Source: Flavobacteriaceae bacterium (lineage in GTDB: Bacteria; Bacteroidota; Bacteroidia; Flavobacteriales; Flavobacteriaceae). Taken from it: a stretch of DNA of 33,551 bases. Both the position numbers and the translations under genes were made by a program. The notes under the pieces are model-generated. The model was not told the DNA's origin, did not search any database, and was given only the letters and a program-made list of their open reading frames with translations. Of the stretch, positions 16,301-24,973 are shown piece by piece. Each line of letters opens with the position of its first letter. Within the stretch, counting starts at the first letter, position 1. The stretch spans positions 1 to 33,551 of the forward strand of contig SHWW01000013.1 in the NCBI GenBank assembly GCA_009693635.1. The letters are read 5' to 3'.

Positions 16301-17254
16301 ATGGAATATTTAGATTTTGAGCTTCCAATTAAAGAACTAGAAGAACAATTAGACAAATGTGAAATCATCGGTCAAGAATCAGATGTTGATGTTTCAGATA
16401 CTTGTAAGCAAATCGCAAAAAAATTAGAAGAAACTAAACGCGAAATATATAAAAACCTAACAGCTTGGCAACGCGTTCAATTGTCGCGTCATCCAAACAG
16501 ACCTTATACTATGGACCATGTTAACGCTTTGTGCGGAGACACTTTCCTAGAAATGTTTGGTGATAGAAATTTCAAAGACGATAAAGCCATGATTGGTGGA
16601 TTAGGAAAAATTGGTGGACAATCTTTTATGATTGTTGGACAACAAAAAGGGTACAATACAAAAACACGTCAATACCGTAACTTCGGTATGGCAAATCCAG
16701 AAGGATATAGAAAAGCCTTGCGTTTAATGAAAATGGCTGAAAAATTTGGAATTCCTGTAGTTACTTTAATTGATACTCCAGGCGCTTATCCAGGTTTAGA
16801 GGCTGAAGAACGTGGTCAAGGAGAAGCAATCGCAAGAAACATACTTGAAATGATGCGTTTAAAAGTGCCTATTATTACTATAATTGTTGGTGAAGGTGCA
16901 TCAGGTGGTGCATTAGGAATTGGTGTTGGAAATAAAGTATATATGTTGGAAAATACTTGGTATTCCGTAATTTCGCCAGAATCTTGTTCTTCAATTCTAT
17001 GGAAAAGCTGGGAATATAAAGAACAGGCAGCAGATGCATTAAAACTGACTTCTGCCGATATGAAAAAGCAAAATCTAGTAGACGATATTATACCAGAGCC
17101 TCTTGGTGGAGCTCATTATGACCGTGAAACTACGTTTAAAACAGTTGAGAAATATATATTGAAAGGATACAATGAATTGAAAGACTTATCAACAAATGAA
17201 CTAGTTGCCCAAAGAATGAACAAATACAGTAAGATGGGGGAGTATAAGGAGTAA
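16301..17254 (+). CDS. accA: Acetyl-CoA carboxylase carboxyltransferase subunit alpha
   Basis: A 317-residue AccA, the usual length. With AccD it transfers the carboxyl group from biotin to acetyl-CoA, making malonyl-CoA for fatty acid synthesis. Clear signatures: [16 protein letters not shown] at the N-terminus, [18 protein letters not shown] near residues 64-81, [16 protein letters not shown] in the middle, [17 protein letters not shown], and the oxyanion-forming [12 protein letters not shown]. It is monocistronic: its own promoter region upstream and a strong terminator downstream. AccD is not in the window. Confidence 0.95.
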   Translation: MEYLDFELPIKELEEQLDKCEIIGQESDVDVSDTCKQIAKKLEETKREIYKNLTAWQRVQLSRHPNRPYTMDHVNALCGDTFLEMFGDRNFKDDKAMIGGLGKIGGQSFMIVGQQKGYNTKTRQYRNFGMANPEGYRKALRLMKMAEKFGIPVVTLIDTPGAYPGLEAEERGQGEAIARNILEMMRLKVPIITIIVGEGASGGALGIGVGNKVYMLENTWYSVISPESCSSILWKSWEYKEQAADALKLTSADMKKQNLVDDIIPEPLGGAHYDRETTFKTVEKYILKGYNELKDLSTNELVAQRMNKYSKMGEYKE

Positions 17255-17272
17255 ATTCTTAAAATTAATGTT

Positions 17273-17307
17273 AAATCCGAAGCCCAATGGTTTCGGATTT
17301 TTTTTTG
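17273..17307 (+). terminator. Rho-independent terminator of accA
   Basis: A 12-bp stem with one G-U pair: aaatccgaagcc (17273-17284), loop CAAT, ggtttcggattt (17289-17300), followed by a T-run. It ends 87 bases before the dnaB start. Confidence 0.85.
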
Positions 17308-17393
17308 GTTATAAACAAAAAACAGTTAGTTATCAACAATTATTTCTAATAACTCCTAAACGAACTTTTTTATTTTTTTGTTACTTTCGTTAC

Positions 17394-18941
17394 ATGGAAA
17401 AATTCGTAAACCTCAACCCTATAAAAGTAGATAAAACTACTATTATCAATTTAGAAAAAGGGAAACTCCCACCACAAGCTCTAGAACTCGAAGAAGCAGT
17501 TTTAGGAGCTATGATGATTGATAAAAAAGGAGTTGATGAAGTTATCGATATTTTACAACCCGATGCATTTTATAAAGAGGCACACAAACATATATTTGAA
17601 GCAATTTTTCAGTTGTTTACAGACTCCCAACCTATTGACTTATTAACAGTTTCAGCACAGTTAAAAAAGAGCGTCAAATTAGAATTGGTCGGTGGTGATT
17701 TTTATTTGATTCAACTTACACAAAAAATCTCCTCATCTGCACATATAGAATTTCACTCAAGAATTATCCTACAAAAATTTATCCAACGAAGTTTAATCCG
17801 AATTTCATCGGAAATTATTGAGGAATCATACGATGAATCAACAGATGTTTTTGATTTATTAGATAAAGCAGAATCTAAATTATACGAAGTAACACAAGGA
17901 AACATAAAGCGTAGTTCAGAAACAGCACAAAGTTTAGTAATTCAAGCTAAAAAAAGAATTGAAGAAATTGCTGGAAAAGAAGGTTTGAGCGGAATTGCAA
18001 GTGGTTTTGACAGTTTAGACAAAATAACATCTGGATGGCAACCTAGTGATTTAATTATTATTGCTGCTCGTCCAGGTATGGGTAAAACAGCATTTGTACT
18101 ATCAATGGCGCGAAACATTGCTATAGATTTCGGACATCCAGTGGCACTTTTTTCATTGGAAATGTCATCTGTTCAATTAATTACCAGATTAATTTCATCT
18201 GAAACAGGATTATCCTCAGAAAAATTAAGAACCGGAAAATTAGAAAAACACGAATGGGAACAATTGAGTATAAAAGTTAAAAATCTAGAAAAAGCACCAA
18301 TTTTTATTGACGACTCCCCTTCACTATCTATATTTGATTTGAGAGCGAAATCAAGACGTTTGGCTTCACAACACGGAATAAAACTTATTATTGTAGATTA
18401 TTTACAATTAATGACAGCTGGGGGAAGTAACGGAAAGGGTTCGGGAAATAGAGAACAAGAAATTTCTACAATTTCTAGAAACTTAAAAGCCTTGGCTAAA
18501 GAATTAGGTGTGCCTGTAATTGCATTATCACAATTGTCGCGTGCTGTAGAAGCAAGACCTGGACACAAACGACCATTACTGTCAGATCTTAGGGAGTCTG
18601 GTGCGATTGAGCAAGATGCAGATATTGTTTCTTTTATTTATAGACCCGAATATTACAAATTAGACGAATGGGATGATCAAGCAAATTCGCCAACTCAAGG
18701 TCAAGCAGAATTTATTATTGCAAAACACAGAAATGGAAGTTTAGAGAGTGTGCGTTTGAAATTTGTTGGAAATCTTGGTAAATTCGAAAATTTGGAAAGT
18801 TATAGCAGTACTTATGATGATTTACCATCAAAAATGAATCACGATGATAATCCTTTCCAAACCAAAAACTTACCATCAGCAAACGAAGCTTTTGGCAGTA
18901 ATTTGAATAGTTTTAACGACGATAGCGATGTTCCATTTTAA
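17394..18941 (+). CDS. dnaB: Replicative DNA helicase DnaB
   Basis: A 515-residue hexameric helicase that unwinds DNA at the replication fork. N-terminal domain about 25-125 (ALELEEAVLGAMMID), linker to about 190, and RecA-like domain from about 195: Walker A ARPGMGKT at 225-232, FSLEMSS, DYLQLM as Walker B, and an arginine-finger region RHNGS-type (KHRNGSLESVRLKF) near 452. There is no intein. The ATG at 17394 gives the normal start MEKFVNLNPIKV; the frame extends to 17268 but that part covers the accA terminator. The sequence TTACTTTCG just before the ATG is a one-mismatch -7 box. The C-terminal NPF-containing tail is typical of Bacteroidota. Confidence 0.95.
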   Translation: MEKFVNLNPIKVDKTTIINLEKGKLPPQALELEEAVLGAMMIDKKGVDEVIDILQPDAFYKEAHKHIFEAIFQLFTDSQPIDLLTVSAQLKKSVKLELVGGDFYLIQLTQKISSSAHIEFHSRIILQKFIQRSLIRISSEIIEESYDESTDVFDLLDKAESKLYEVTQGNIKRSSETAQSLVIQAKKRIEEIAGKEGLSGIASGFDSLDKITSGWQPSDLIIIAARPGMGKTAFVLSMARNIAIDFGHPVALFSLEMSSVQLITRLISSETGLSSEKLRTGKLEKHEWEQLSIKVKNLEKAPIFIDDSPSLSIFDLRAKSRRLASQHGIKLIIVDYLQLMTAGGSNGKGSGNREQEISTISRNLKALAKELGVPVIALSQLSRAVEARPGHKRPLLSDLRESGAIEQDADIVSFIYRPEYYKLDEWDDQANSPTQGQAEFIIAKHRNGSLESVRLKFVGNLGKFENLESYSSTYDDLPSKMNHDDNPFQTKNLPSANEAFGSNLNSFNDDSDVPF

Positions 18942-19041
18942 AAAGGTGATTTCCATAGTTTTTCTCATTTGTCTACTAATTTTTTTTAGTATATATTTTT
19001 TATTTGACAGCAAATCTATTTCTACTATAGAAGAATTTTAA
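18928..19041 (+). CDS. Possible 37-residue single-helix membrane peptide
   Basis: A short frame from an ATG inside the dnaB end (14-base overlap) encoding MFHFKKVISIVFLIC and onward: a basic N-terminus, a strongly hydrophobic helix (about residues 7-26) and an acidic tail ending IEEF. An in-frame GTG at 18946 right after aaaaagg is an alternative start. The topology (KK, helix, DSKS) is that of a membrane peptide, but AT-rich sequence easily makes such frames, and no homologue is known to me. Confidence 0.25.
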   Translation: MFHFKKVISIVFLICLLIFFSIYFLFDSKSISTIEEF

Positions 19042-19217
19042 ATAATAAGAACCCAATTCTCGATTCAACTCAAATCATAATGAGTTCACAAAATAGATTA
19101 TACAATAAAAAATAAATCAGAATTGTTTCTGCTTAAATGAGAATTTTAAGTCCTAAAACATAATTTTCGTAGCTATTTCAAAAAAAAAAGCCAAACTAAA
19201 AGCACAAAAGAAATAAT
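18942..19217. other. Gap between dnaB and the cysteine desulfurase gene
   Basis: About 275 AT-rich bases between convergent genes. Apart from the short hydrophobic frame at 18928-19041 I see no gene, clear terminator hairpin or repeat. Confidence 0.5.
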
Positions 19218-20342
19218 TTAAACTCCTTTTAAACCTTCAATTAACAAATCGATATCTTGTTTGGTATTGTAATGACTGAATGAAATTCGCAAACTTGGTT
19301 TTTTCAAATCTTCAGCAGAAAGAAATTCAGCGAGCACGTGTGACGGCTTAATACTTCCCGACTGACAAGCACTTCCTCGGGAAACTGCAATCCCTTTAAT
19401 ATCTAGACCAAAGAGAATCATTGCTGTTTTATCTTCTGAAAAAGGTAAGATTATATTTAAAACTGTATAAAAACTATCTTCAGAACCATTAATTTGAAAT
19501 TCCGGAAATTCCAATTCTAATTGTTGAATTAAATAGTTTTTAACTTCCAAAATAGCGATTCTTTCGGCGTCTAAATTAGCTATAGAAATTGTTAATGCTT
19601 TAGCCATTCCAGCTATTTGATGCACCGCTTCAGTTCCAGGACGGAAACCTTTTTCTTGTTCACCGCCAAATATTTGAGGTTGCAAACCTGAGTTTTTTCT
19701 TACAAATGCAAATCCAACTCCTTTAGGACCGTGGAATTTATGTGCAGAAGCAACTATGAAATCTATTGGGGTTTTTTGCAAATCTAATTCTGTTTTTGCA
19801 ACAGATTGAACAGTATCAGAATGAAATAAAACACTGTTTTGTTGGCAAATTCTTGCAATTAAATCCAATTCTAAAACCGTTCCAATTTCATTGTTCACGT
19901 GCATCAAACTGACTAATGTTTTAATTTCTTGTGATAATAAATCTACTAAATCTGTTTTGTCTATAATTCCATTTGCTTTGATTGCAACATAATCCACTTG
20001 AATATCAAACTCTTTTTGCAAAGCTTCAATAGTATGTAAAACAGCATGATGTTCGATTTTGGTCGTGATTATTCGCTTTACTTTCAAATCTTTTACGCAT
20101 GAACGAAGAATCAAATTATTAGATTCTGTTCCGCCAGAAGTGAAAATAATTTCTTGTGCGTTGCAATTCAATTCTTTAGCAATAGCTTTACGAGAAAGTT
20201 CAATAATGCTTTTTGCATTTCGACCAAAACTATGCGTTGACGACGGATTTCCATAATCATTTGACATTATAGCAAGCATTTCCTGAATAACTTCTTCCCG
20301 AATTTGAGTTGTAGATGCGTTATCTAAATATATTTTTTTCAT
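19218..20342 (-). CDS. Cysteine desulfurase family protein (NifS/IscS-like)
   Basis: A 374-residue PLP enzyme that removes sulfur from cysteine for Fe-S clusters or tRNA thiolation. N-terminus YLDNASTTQ; TSGGTESNN at 68-76; HVNNEIG at 148-154; PLP lysine K202 in SAHKFHGPKGVG; substrate cysteine C326 in SRGSACQSG. The short loop around C326 and overall form place it in the class I NifS/IscS group, not SufS. No iscU or sufU is adjacent. It begins 13 bases after the EamA gene upstream, with which it is probably cotranscribed. Which sulfur acceptor it serves cannot be told here. Confidence 0.92.
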   Translation of the reverse strand: MKKIYLDNASTTQIREEVIQEMLAIMSNDYGNPSSTHSFGRNAKSIIELSRKAIAKELNCNAQEIIFTSGGTESNNLILRSCVKDLKVKRIITTKIEHHAVLHTIEALQKEFDIQVDYVAIKANGIIDKTDLVDLLSQEIKTLVSLMHVNNEIGTVLELDLIARICQQNSVLFHSDTVQSVAKTELDLQKTPIDFIVASAHKFHGPKGVGFAFVRKNSGLQPQIFGGEQEKGFRPGTEAVHQIAGMAKALTISIANLDAERIAILEVKNYLIQQLELEFPEFQINGSEDSFYTVLNIILPFSEDKTAMILFGLDIKGIAVSRGSACQSGSIKPSHVLAEFLSAEDLKKPSLRISFSHYNTKQDIDLLIEGLKGV

Positions 20343-20355
20343 TATTTAATTATAT

Positions 20356-21270
20356 TTAATTATTATTTTTAAATAAAAAAACTTCATATTTTCTATTAAA
20401 AAGTAACTTTTCATTAAAAACAATAATAGAAATCAGAATTAAGAAATAAGAAATCAATTGAGTTATAGTGACTTCTTCCTTGTAATAAAAAACAGCTATT
20501 AAAAAATTTATTATCGGATTGATATACATTATAATTCCTACAGTTGATGAATTAAGTCCTTTGAGTGCATATAGATTTAAAAACAAAGGAACTATTGTAA
20601 AAACTAATACAATTACGACCAAGCAAATATAAAAAATGGGGACAGTTGGAATAACATTACTATAACTTGGATAAAATGGTAGAATTACCAATGCAGTGAA
20701 AACCAATTGAATTGTCAAAGTAATAAATTTATCTATTTCACTGTTTTTTCTTTGACTTACAAGATACAATGCATATGAAGCAGCAACTATCAAACTGAAA
20801 AATATATCTTGGAAATGATTAAGAGATAATAAAAAACAACTACAAATACTAATAAAAACAGCTATCCATTGAGGTTTACTAAGTTTTTCTTTTAAAATTA
20901 CAAAAGCAAAAACAGTAGTTAGAATTGGACATATTAAATACGCTAATGAAGCCGCTTTAACATTGATATGATTAACAACATAGATGAAAACAAACCAATT
21001 AGCAATAAGTAAAAAACTACCACCTAAAGTCAGTAAAACTATTCTTCGTTTATCTTCTAGTTTTAAATTAGAAAACAAAAGTGCATTTTTTTTTACTATA
21101 TTTCTTCTAAAAATTAGATTTATTAGCAACATTACAATTGAACTTAGAAAAACGCGATAGAATAATATATCTAAAGAAGAAAAGTCTTTCAGGGGTTTTA
21201 ATGCCAAACTGAAGAATCCCCAAATTAGAAATGCATTAAAAGCAGCAAAGTAATATTTATAAGTTTTCAT
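20356..21270 (-). CDS. EamA family transporter (RarD-like)
   Basis: A 304-residue protein with about ten membrane helices. Its N-terminus FNAFLIWGFFSLALKPLKDFSS and the motif EILFYRV-like LDILFYRVFLSS resemble the RarD branch of the EamA family (chloramphenicol-sensitivity protein in E. coli; physiological substrate uncertain). The second-half signature FLNLYALKGLNSSTVGIIMYINP is clear. A -7 box lies 19 bases before the ATG. It is distinct from the EamA gene at 15283, with little shared wording. Confidence 0.85.
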   Translation of the reverse strand: MKTYKYYFAAFNAFLIWGFFSLALKPLKDFSSLDILFYRVFLSSIVMLLINLIFRRNIVKKNALLFSNLKLEDKRRIVLLTLGGSFLLIANWFVFIYVVNHINVKAASLAYLICPILTTVFAFVILKEKLSKPQWIAVFISICSCFLLSLNHFQDIFFSLIVAASYALYLVSQRKNSEIDKFITLTIQLVFTALVILPFYPSYSNVIPTVPIFYICLVVIVLVFTIVPLFLNLYALKGLNSSTVGIIMYINPIINFLIAVFYYKEEVTITQLISYFLILISIIVFNEKLLFNRKYEVFLFKNNN

Positions 21271-21289
21271 TATTCAAATTTAAATTATG

Positions 21290-21297
21290 CAAATATA
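21290..21297 (-). promoter_or_regulatory. -7 box for the EamA-cysteine desulfurase operon
   Basis: TATATTTG on the minus strand, 19 bases before the ATG at 21270. No TTG at -33. Confidence 0.5.
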
Positions 21298-21416
21298 CAG
21301 ATTATTTAAAGTTAAAATTTAGTAAATTATTTTTCTAAAATTTGAATTTATTTTTAAAAAAAACAATAACTCAGATGATTTTGGATACTATTGCTTTTAA
21401 AATAAATTAAAAATTC

Positions 21417-21424
21417 TATTTTTG
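21417..21424 (+). promoter_or_regulatory. -7 box for the lipoprotein gene at 21441
   Basis: TATTTTTG, 16 bases before the ATG. It forms a divergent pair with the box at 21290-21297. Confidence 0.5.
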
Positions 21425-21440
21425 TTTTAAATATAAAAAT

Positions 21441-21971
21441 ATGAAACGATTTTTTGGTTTATTATTTTGCTCCTTTCTTTTTAATAGTTGCGATGATGGA
21501 AATATCAAATTCGATACTTTTAATTTTGATCCTGCTGTAGCAATAAATTCTTGTTCTGTAAATAACGGATTGTTTTTCAAGGTTAAAAACAACGAAGCGT
21601 TAATTTTACAGACCCCAATTTCGACTTTTGCAAACTTGGTTACGACAGCAAATACTCCCCGAACGATTTTGGTTAGTAGTACTAATAAAGTAGTTTACAG
21701 ACTTTTTAATACTATTATTAGCAATGCTTATTTCTGCTCTTTACTTCCACCTGCAAGTCCAACTGTTTCTGACGAATGGAATGCTGCCGCTGGTGTTATA
21801 GGAACAAGTGGAATTATTGAAGTGACAACTACTGAAACTTTAAACCCGACAACTCAGGTTTTGACTGGGTATAATCACTATGTAGTTTTCAAAAACATTA
21901 CTTTTTCAAATGGCATAAATTCATTTACTTATGCTCAATATGTCTACGGAAATTTCGTGACTTCTATTTAG
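21441..21971 (+). CDS. Hypothetical lipoprotein
   Basis: A 176-residue protein with a lipoprotein signal: MKRFFGLLFCSFLF then the lipobox FNSC with C17, followed by DD. In Bacteroidota acidic residues just after the lipid cysteine are linked to surface export, so it may face outward; this is inference. The mature part is rich in T, N and V, without recognised motif; pairs of cysteines at 38 (INSCSVNNG) and near 97 (YFCSLLPP) could form a disulfide. I recall similar short lipoproteins in other flavobacteria, function unknown. Single gene with its own -7 box. Confidence 0.7.
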   Translation: MKRFFGLLFCSFLFNSCDDGNIKFDTFNFDPAVAINSCSVNNGLFFKVKNNEALILQTPISTFANLVTTANTPRTILVSSTNKVVYRLFNTIISNAYFCSLLPPASPTVSDEWNAAAGVIGTSGIIEVTTTETLNPTTQVLTGYNHYVVFKNITFSNGINSFTYAQYVYGNFVTSI

Positions 21972-22026
21972 AATGAAATCACAAATATGTACGCTACTTT
22001 GAGAATTTTAATTTTAAAAAAGCTTT

Positions 22027-22578
22027 TTATTTTGAGTTTTGTCTGATAAAAACTTCAGTTGCCCCCATTCCATAGCGCTGGTAATTACCTTCTCGGAAAT
22101 CTATAGAATCGTATCTTCCCAATAAAAAATCAAGTTCTGCTTTTAAAATTCCTTCACCGACTCCGTGAATAAAAACGATTTTTGGAATGCGATTTCTTAT
22201 TGCAAATTCAATGTGTCTTTTAGCTGTTTCTGTTTGTAAAGTTAGGATGTCATAATTGCTCATTCCCTTGAAACTTGGAACTAATTTTTCGATGTGCAAA
22301 TCAAATTCTGGAGCTGGAATTTCATACTTTGACTTCTTATCTTTAACAAAACTTCTCGCTTTTGGCTCTTCCTTTTCTTTTTTAATTTGATTTGAATTAA
22401 AACTTCCAATACTTTCACTTAAATCACTGGTATCGTTTATCTTAATCAATTCTTTGACAAAATATGTCATCACAAATCCATCTTCAGTTTCTATAGAAAC
22501 TTCCTTATTTTGAACAGCTAACACTACTCCATTTATGGCATCGTCAAGCACCGAAACTTTATCACCTTTATTAAACAT
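22027..22578 (-). CDS. Smr/MutS2-type domain protein with DUF2027-like N-terminus
   Basis: A 183-residue protein. The N-terminal part (MFNKGDKVSVLDDAINGVV) is a small SH3-like beta domain; a charged linker follows (about 60-90); the C-terminal Smr domain begins at DLHIEKL and contains the HGVGEG loop (IVFIHGVGEGILK) and the YQRYGMGATEV ending. Smr domains are nucleases acting on RNA or branched DNA; in newer work some cleave mRNA at collided ribosomes. Bacteroidota carry many such standalone proteins. The start at 22578 is chosen because earlier codons fall in the upstream gene; it overlaps that gene's stop by 8 bases. Confidence 0.82.
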   Translation of the reverse strand: MFNKGDKVSVLDDAINGVVLAVQNKEVSIETEDGFVMTYFVKELIKINDTSDLSESIGSFNSNQIKKEKEEPKARSFVKDKKSKYEIPAPEFDLHIEKLVPSFKGMSNYDILTLQTETAKRHIEFAIRNRIPKIVFIHGVGEGILKAELDFLLGRYDSIDFREGNYQRYGMGATEVFIRQNSK

Positions 22579-22753
22579 TATCGTCTTCTTTATCTTGATT
22601 TTTACTTGGTGTTTTAGCACTCAATTTTATCATTCCAAACATAAATACTGCGACTGCAATAACTAAAATATAGACATTTTTCTTCTCTAAACTTTGCTCA
22701 TAAAACGCAATCAAGATTGCAATTATCATTATTGGAAGCAATAATTTTTTCAT
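22571..22753 (-). CDS. Small two-helix membrane protein
   Basis: A 60-residue protein: MKKLLLPIMIIAILIAFYEQ forms the first helix, VYILVIAVAVFMFGMIKL the second, with a charged tail (KTPSKNQDKEDDNV). It overlaps the Smr gene start by 8 bases, a sign of coupled translation, and is preceded by a good promoter. Similar small proteins precede Smr genes in other flavobacteria in my recollection; function unknown. Confidence 0.7.
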   Translation of the reverse strand: MKKLLLPIMIIAILIAFYEQSLEKKNVYILVIAVAVFMFGMIKLSAKTPSKNQDKEDDNV

Positions 22754-22772
22754 TTCCTTTTGTATTAGAATT

Positions 22773-22799
22773 CAAAAGTAGGAAACTTTAAAATAACAA
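22773..22799 (-). promoter_or_regulatory. Promoter of the small membrane protein-Smr operon
   Basis: TACTTTTG on the minus strand (22780 to 22773) with TTG (22799 to 22797) 16 bases upstream. Both elements of the flavobacterial promoter are present. Confidence 0.6.
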
Positions 22800-22839
22800 A
22801 CTTACTATTCAGAATGAATATTATTTTTATTAAATTGCA

Positions 22840-23142
22840 ATGCAAATAAATTATGTTTTGGATATAGAAAAATTCATGTTGCCTTGTTTAAATAAATCGC
22901 TTTTCGGAGTTGATTGTTTAGGTTGTGGAACGCAACGTTCTTTGCTATTTCTAATCAATGGAGATTTTACAAAAGCTTTCTATCAGTTTCCAGCAATTTA
23001 CACATCACTACTCCTATTTGGATTTTTAGGAATACATTTCATTGATAAATCTCGCGACTATCACAAAATTATCATTGGGTTGGCAATTACAAATGCATTG
23101 ATTATGATTATTGCCTATATTTACAAAATGACAAACCTTTAA
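22840..23142 (+). CDS. DUF2752 family membrane protein
   Basis: A 100-residue protein with the family signature PCLNKSLFGVDCLGCGTQRS, holding cysteines C16, C26 and C29 and the GCGTQR core, followed by membrane helices at about 50-68 and 80-97. An internal ATG at residue 13 is a possible start, since family members often begin close to the cysteine motif. The function of DUF2752 is unknown. It is followed after 17 bases by a CCC-motif membrane protein, a pairing that recurs in Flavobacteriia in my recollection. Confidence 0.82.
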   Translation: MQINYVLDIEKFMLPCLNKSLFGVDCLGCGTQRSLLFLINGDFTKAFYQFPAIYTSLLLFGFLGIHFIDKSRDYHKIIIGLAITNALIMIIAYIYKMTNL

Positions 23143-23159
23143 AATTAAAATTAAAAAAA

Positions 23160-23501
23160 ATGGAACAAAGAAACTTACCGAATGGAACCGCAGTACTTGT
23201 ATTAGGAATATTTTCAATATTAACCTGTTGTTGTTATGGATTTATAGGATTAACTTTAGGGATTATTGCTTTAGTTTTAGCAAAAAAAGATTTGAAATTA
23301 TACCAAAATAGTCCTGAATTATATGTCAATTATAAAAATTTAAATGTTGGTAAAATTCTCGCTATTATTGGTGTTGTGTTAAGTTCAATCTATTTAATTT
23401 TCAGTATTTCCCTTTATGTATTCGTGGGTGAACAAGGAATTAAGGACATAGAAAAAAACTTAATGGAAAAATTGAAATACCAACAGGAGCAAGACCAATA
23501 A
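23160..23501 (+). CDS. CCC-motif membrane protein
   Basis: A 113-residue protein with the motif SILTCCCYGFIG (cysteines 23-25) in a first hairpin-like helix pair (about 12-42), a polar middle (KKDLKLYQNSPELYVNYKNL) and a third helix (about 64-92), then a charged tail. This matches the CCC-motif membrane family; the fold is similar to DUF4190 proteins. Function unknown. It lies 17 bases after DUF2752 and is closed by a bidirectional terminator. Confidence 0.8.
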   Translation: MEQRNLPNGTAVLVLGIFSILTCCCYGFIGLTLGIIALVLAKKDLKLYQNSPELYVNYKNLNVGKILAIIGVVLSSIYLIFSISLYVFVGEQGIKDIEKNLMEKLKYQQEQDQ

Positions 23502-23523
23502 TTTATTGTTTTTTTTAAAACAC

Positions 23524-23576
23524 AAAACCCACTAATTTACTTGAATTACTTCAGATAAATTAGTGGGTTTTTTAAC
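23524..23576. terminator. Bidirectional terminator between the CCC-motif gene and rocD
   Basis: A 16-bp perfect stem: aaaacccactaattta (23524-23539) and taaattagtgggtttt (23556-23571), then more T. The loop can itself fold (ttgaa / ttcag). It separates convergent genes. Confidence 0.85.
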
Positions 23577-23584
23577 ATAAAAAA

Positions 23585-24865
23585 CTATTTCTCAAATTGC
23601 CTCAACGTCTTGATAATAATAGCAACACAATGTAATAATTGAACTTCATTAATTACTAATGGAGGAGCAAAACGAATAATATTTCCGTGAGTAGGTTTTG
23701 CTAACAATCCATTGTCTCGCATAGCCATGCATATATTCCAAGCAGTATCGCTTTCCTCGGTATCGTTAATAACAACTGCGTTCAACAAACCACGACCACG
23801 AACTAAAACAGCAACATTTGAATTATGTATGTATTCGTTCAATTTGCTTCTAAATAACTTTCCTAAAACACGAGCGTTTTGAATTAAATGCTCTTCGTTT
23901 ACTACCTCAAGAGCGGCTATAGCTAAAGCTGCTGCAATTGGGTTTCCCCCAAAAGTAGATCCGTGTTGCCCTGGTTTTATAACATTCATAATGGCATCGT
24001 TTGCCAAAACTGCAGAAACCGGATAAGCTCCGCCAGACAATGCTTTTCCTAATATCAAGATATCTGGAGTTGCATACGTTTTTTGTCTTTCACATTGATT
24101 TTCGCAAGTACATTTTCCACAGACAGCAAGTAGTGATCCCGTTCTAGCAATTCCAGTTTGAACCTCATCAGCAATAAACAAAACATTATATTGATTGCAC
24201 AATTCTTTAGCTCGTATCATATATTCATCTTCAGGAGTATAAACCCCCGCTTCCCCTTGAATTGGTTCCACAAGAAAACCAGCAATATTTTTTGAAGATT
24301 TTAAGGCGGTTTCTAATGCTTCTAAATTATCATATGCAATTTTGATAAATCCTTTGGTGAAAGGACCAAAGTTTTTACGTGCATTTTCATCATTTGAAAA
24401 CGAAATAATAGTAGTTGTTCTGCCGTGAAAATTTCCATCACAAACTATGATTTGTGCTTCGTGTTCTGCAACGCCTTTTACTTCATAAGCCCATTTTCTA
24501 CAAAGCTTTAATGCCGTTTCTACAGCTTCAACACCAGTATTCATTGGCAAAACCTTATCAAAACCAAAATATTTTGTTACAAATTCTTCATAAGGACCTA
24601 ATTGATCATTGTAAAAAGCACGAGAAGTTAAGGTTAATTTTTGGGCTTGATTTATTAATGCTCCAATAATTTTCGGATGACAATGTCCTTGATTTACAGC
24701 AGAATAAGCCGATAGAAAGTCGTAATACTTTTTTCCATCAACATCCCAAACATAAACTCCTTCTCCTCTATTTAAAACTACTGGAAGTGGATGATAATTG
24801 TGGGCGCCATACTTGTTTTCTAAGGCAATAATTCCGTCGGCATTTAATTTTTCTATAACTGACAT
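23585..24865 (-). CDS. rocD: Ornithine--oxo-acid transaminase with cysteine-rich insert
   Basis: A 426-residue class III aminotransferase that converts ornithine and 2-oxoglutarate to glutamate semialdehyde and glutamate. Evidence: [19 protein letters not shown] (32-50), [17 protein letters not shown] (109-125), EPIQGEAGV (200-208), [12 protein letters not shown] (232-243), PLP lysine K274 in [16 protein letters not shown] and [11 protein letters not shown]. Between RTGSLLAV and TPDILILGK lies a segment [10 protein letters not shown] (C249, C252, C254, C258), which Bacillus and human enzymes lack; it looks like a metal-binding knuckle. Upstream there is a 365-base gap with a -7 box and an AT-rich palindrome. 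No arginase or Lrp gene is adjacent. Confidence 0.93.
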   Translation of the reverse strand: MSVIEKLNADGIIALENKYGAHNYHPLPVVLNRGEGVYVWDVDGKKYYDFLSAYSAVNQGHCHPKIIGALINQAQKLTLTSRAFYNDQLGPYEEFVTKYFGFDKVLPMNTGVEAVETALKLCRKWAYEVKGVAEHEAQIIVCDGNFHGRTTTIISFSNDENARKNFGPFTKGFIKIAYDNLEALETALKSSKNIAGFLVEPIQGEAGVYTPEDEYMIRAKELCNQYNVLFIADEVQTGIARTGSLLAVCGKCTCENQCERQKTYATPDILILGKALSGGAYPVSAVLANDAIMNVIKPGQHGSTFGGNPIAAALAIAALEVVNEEHLIQNARVLGKLFRSKLNEYIHNSNVAVLVRGRGLLNAVVINDTEESDTAWNICMAMRDNGLLAKPTHGNIIRFAPPLVINEVQLLHCVAIIIKTLRQFEK

Positions 24866-24930
24866 TATAAAATATTTAATTTTTCAAAACATAATTCCTT
24901 CTTAAGGAGAGAAATCATCCAGTATAATTG

Positions 24931-24938
24931 CAAAATTA
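24931..24938 (-). promoter_or_regulatory. -7 box for rocD
   Basis: TAATTTTG on the minus strand, 65 bases before the rocD ATG. It fits TAnnTTTG and is followed by a longer leader than most genes here. Confidence 0.4.
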
Positions 24939-24953
24939 GTGTTATTTATTTGA

Positions 24954-24973
24954 ATTATTAATGATTTAATAAT
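24954..24973. promoter_or_regulatory. Palindrome upstream of the rocD -7 box, possible operator
   Basis: Perfect 8-bp arms attattaa (24954-24961) and ttaataat (24966-24973) around TGAT, covering the -33 region of the rocD promoter. It could be an operator for an Lrp/AsnC-type regulator, but the AT-only arms weaken the case. Confidence 0.3.

Noticed and set aside
17268..17393. 42-residue N-terminal extension of DnaB
   Set aside because: It covers the accA terminator hairpin and ends in a poly-F stretch; the normal DnaB start is at 17394.
19218..20342. Cysteine desulfurase as a defence (dnd/phosphorothioation) component
   Set aside because: No dnd, ssp or pbe gene is near; it is paired with an EamA transporter only.
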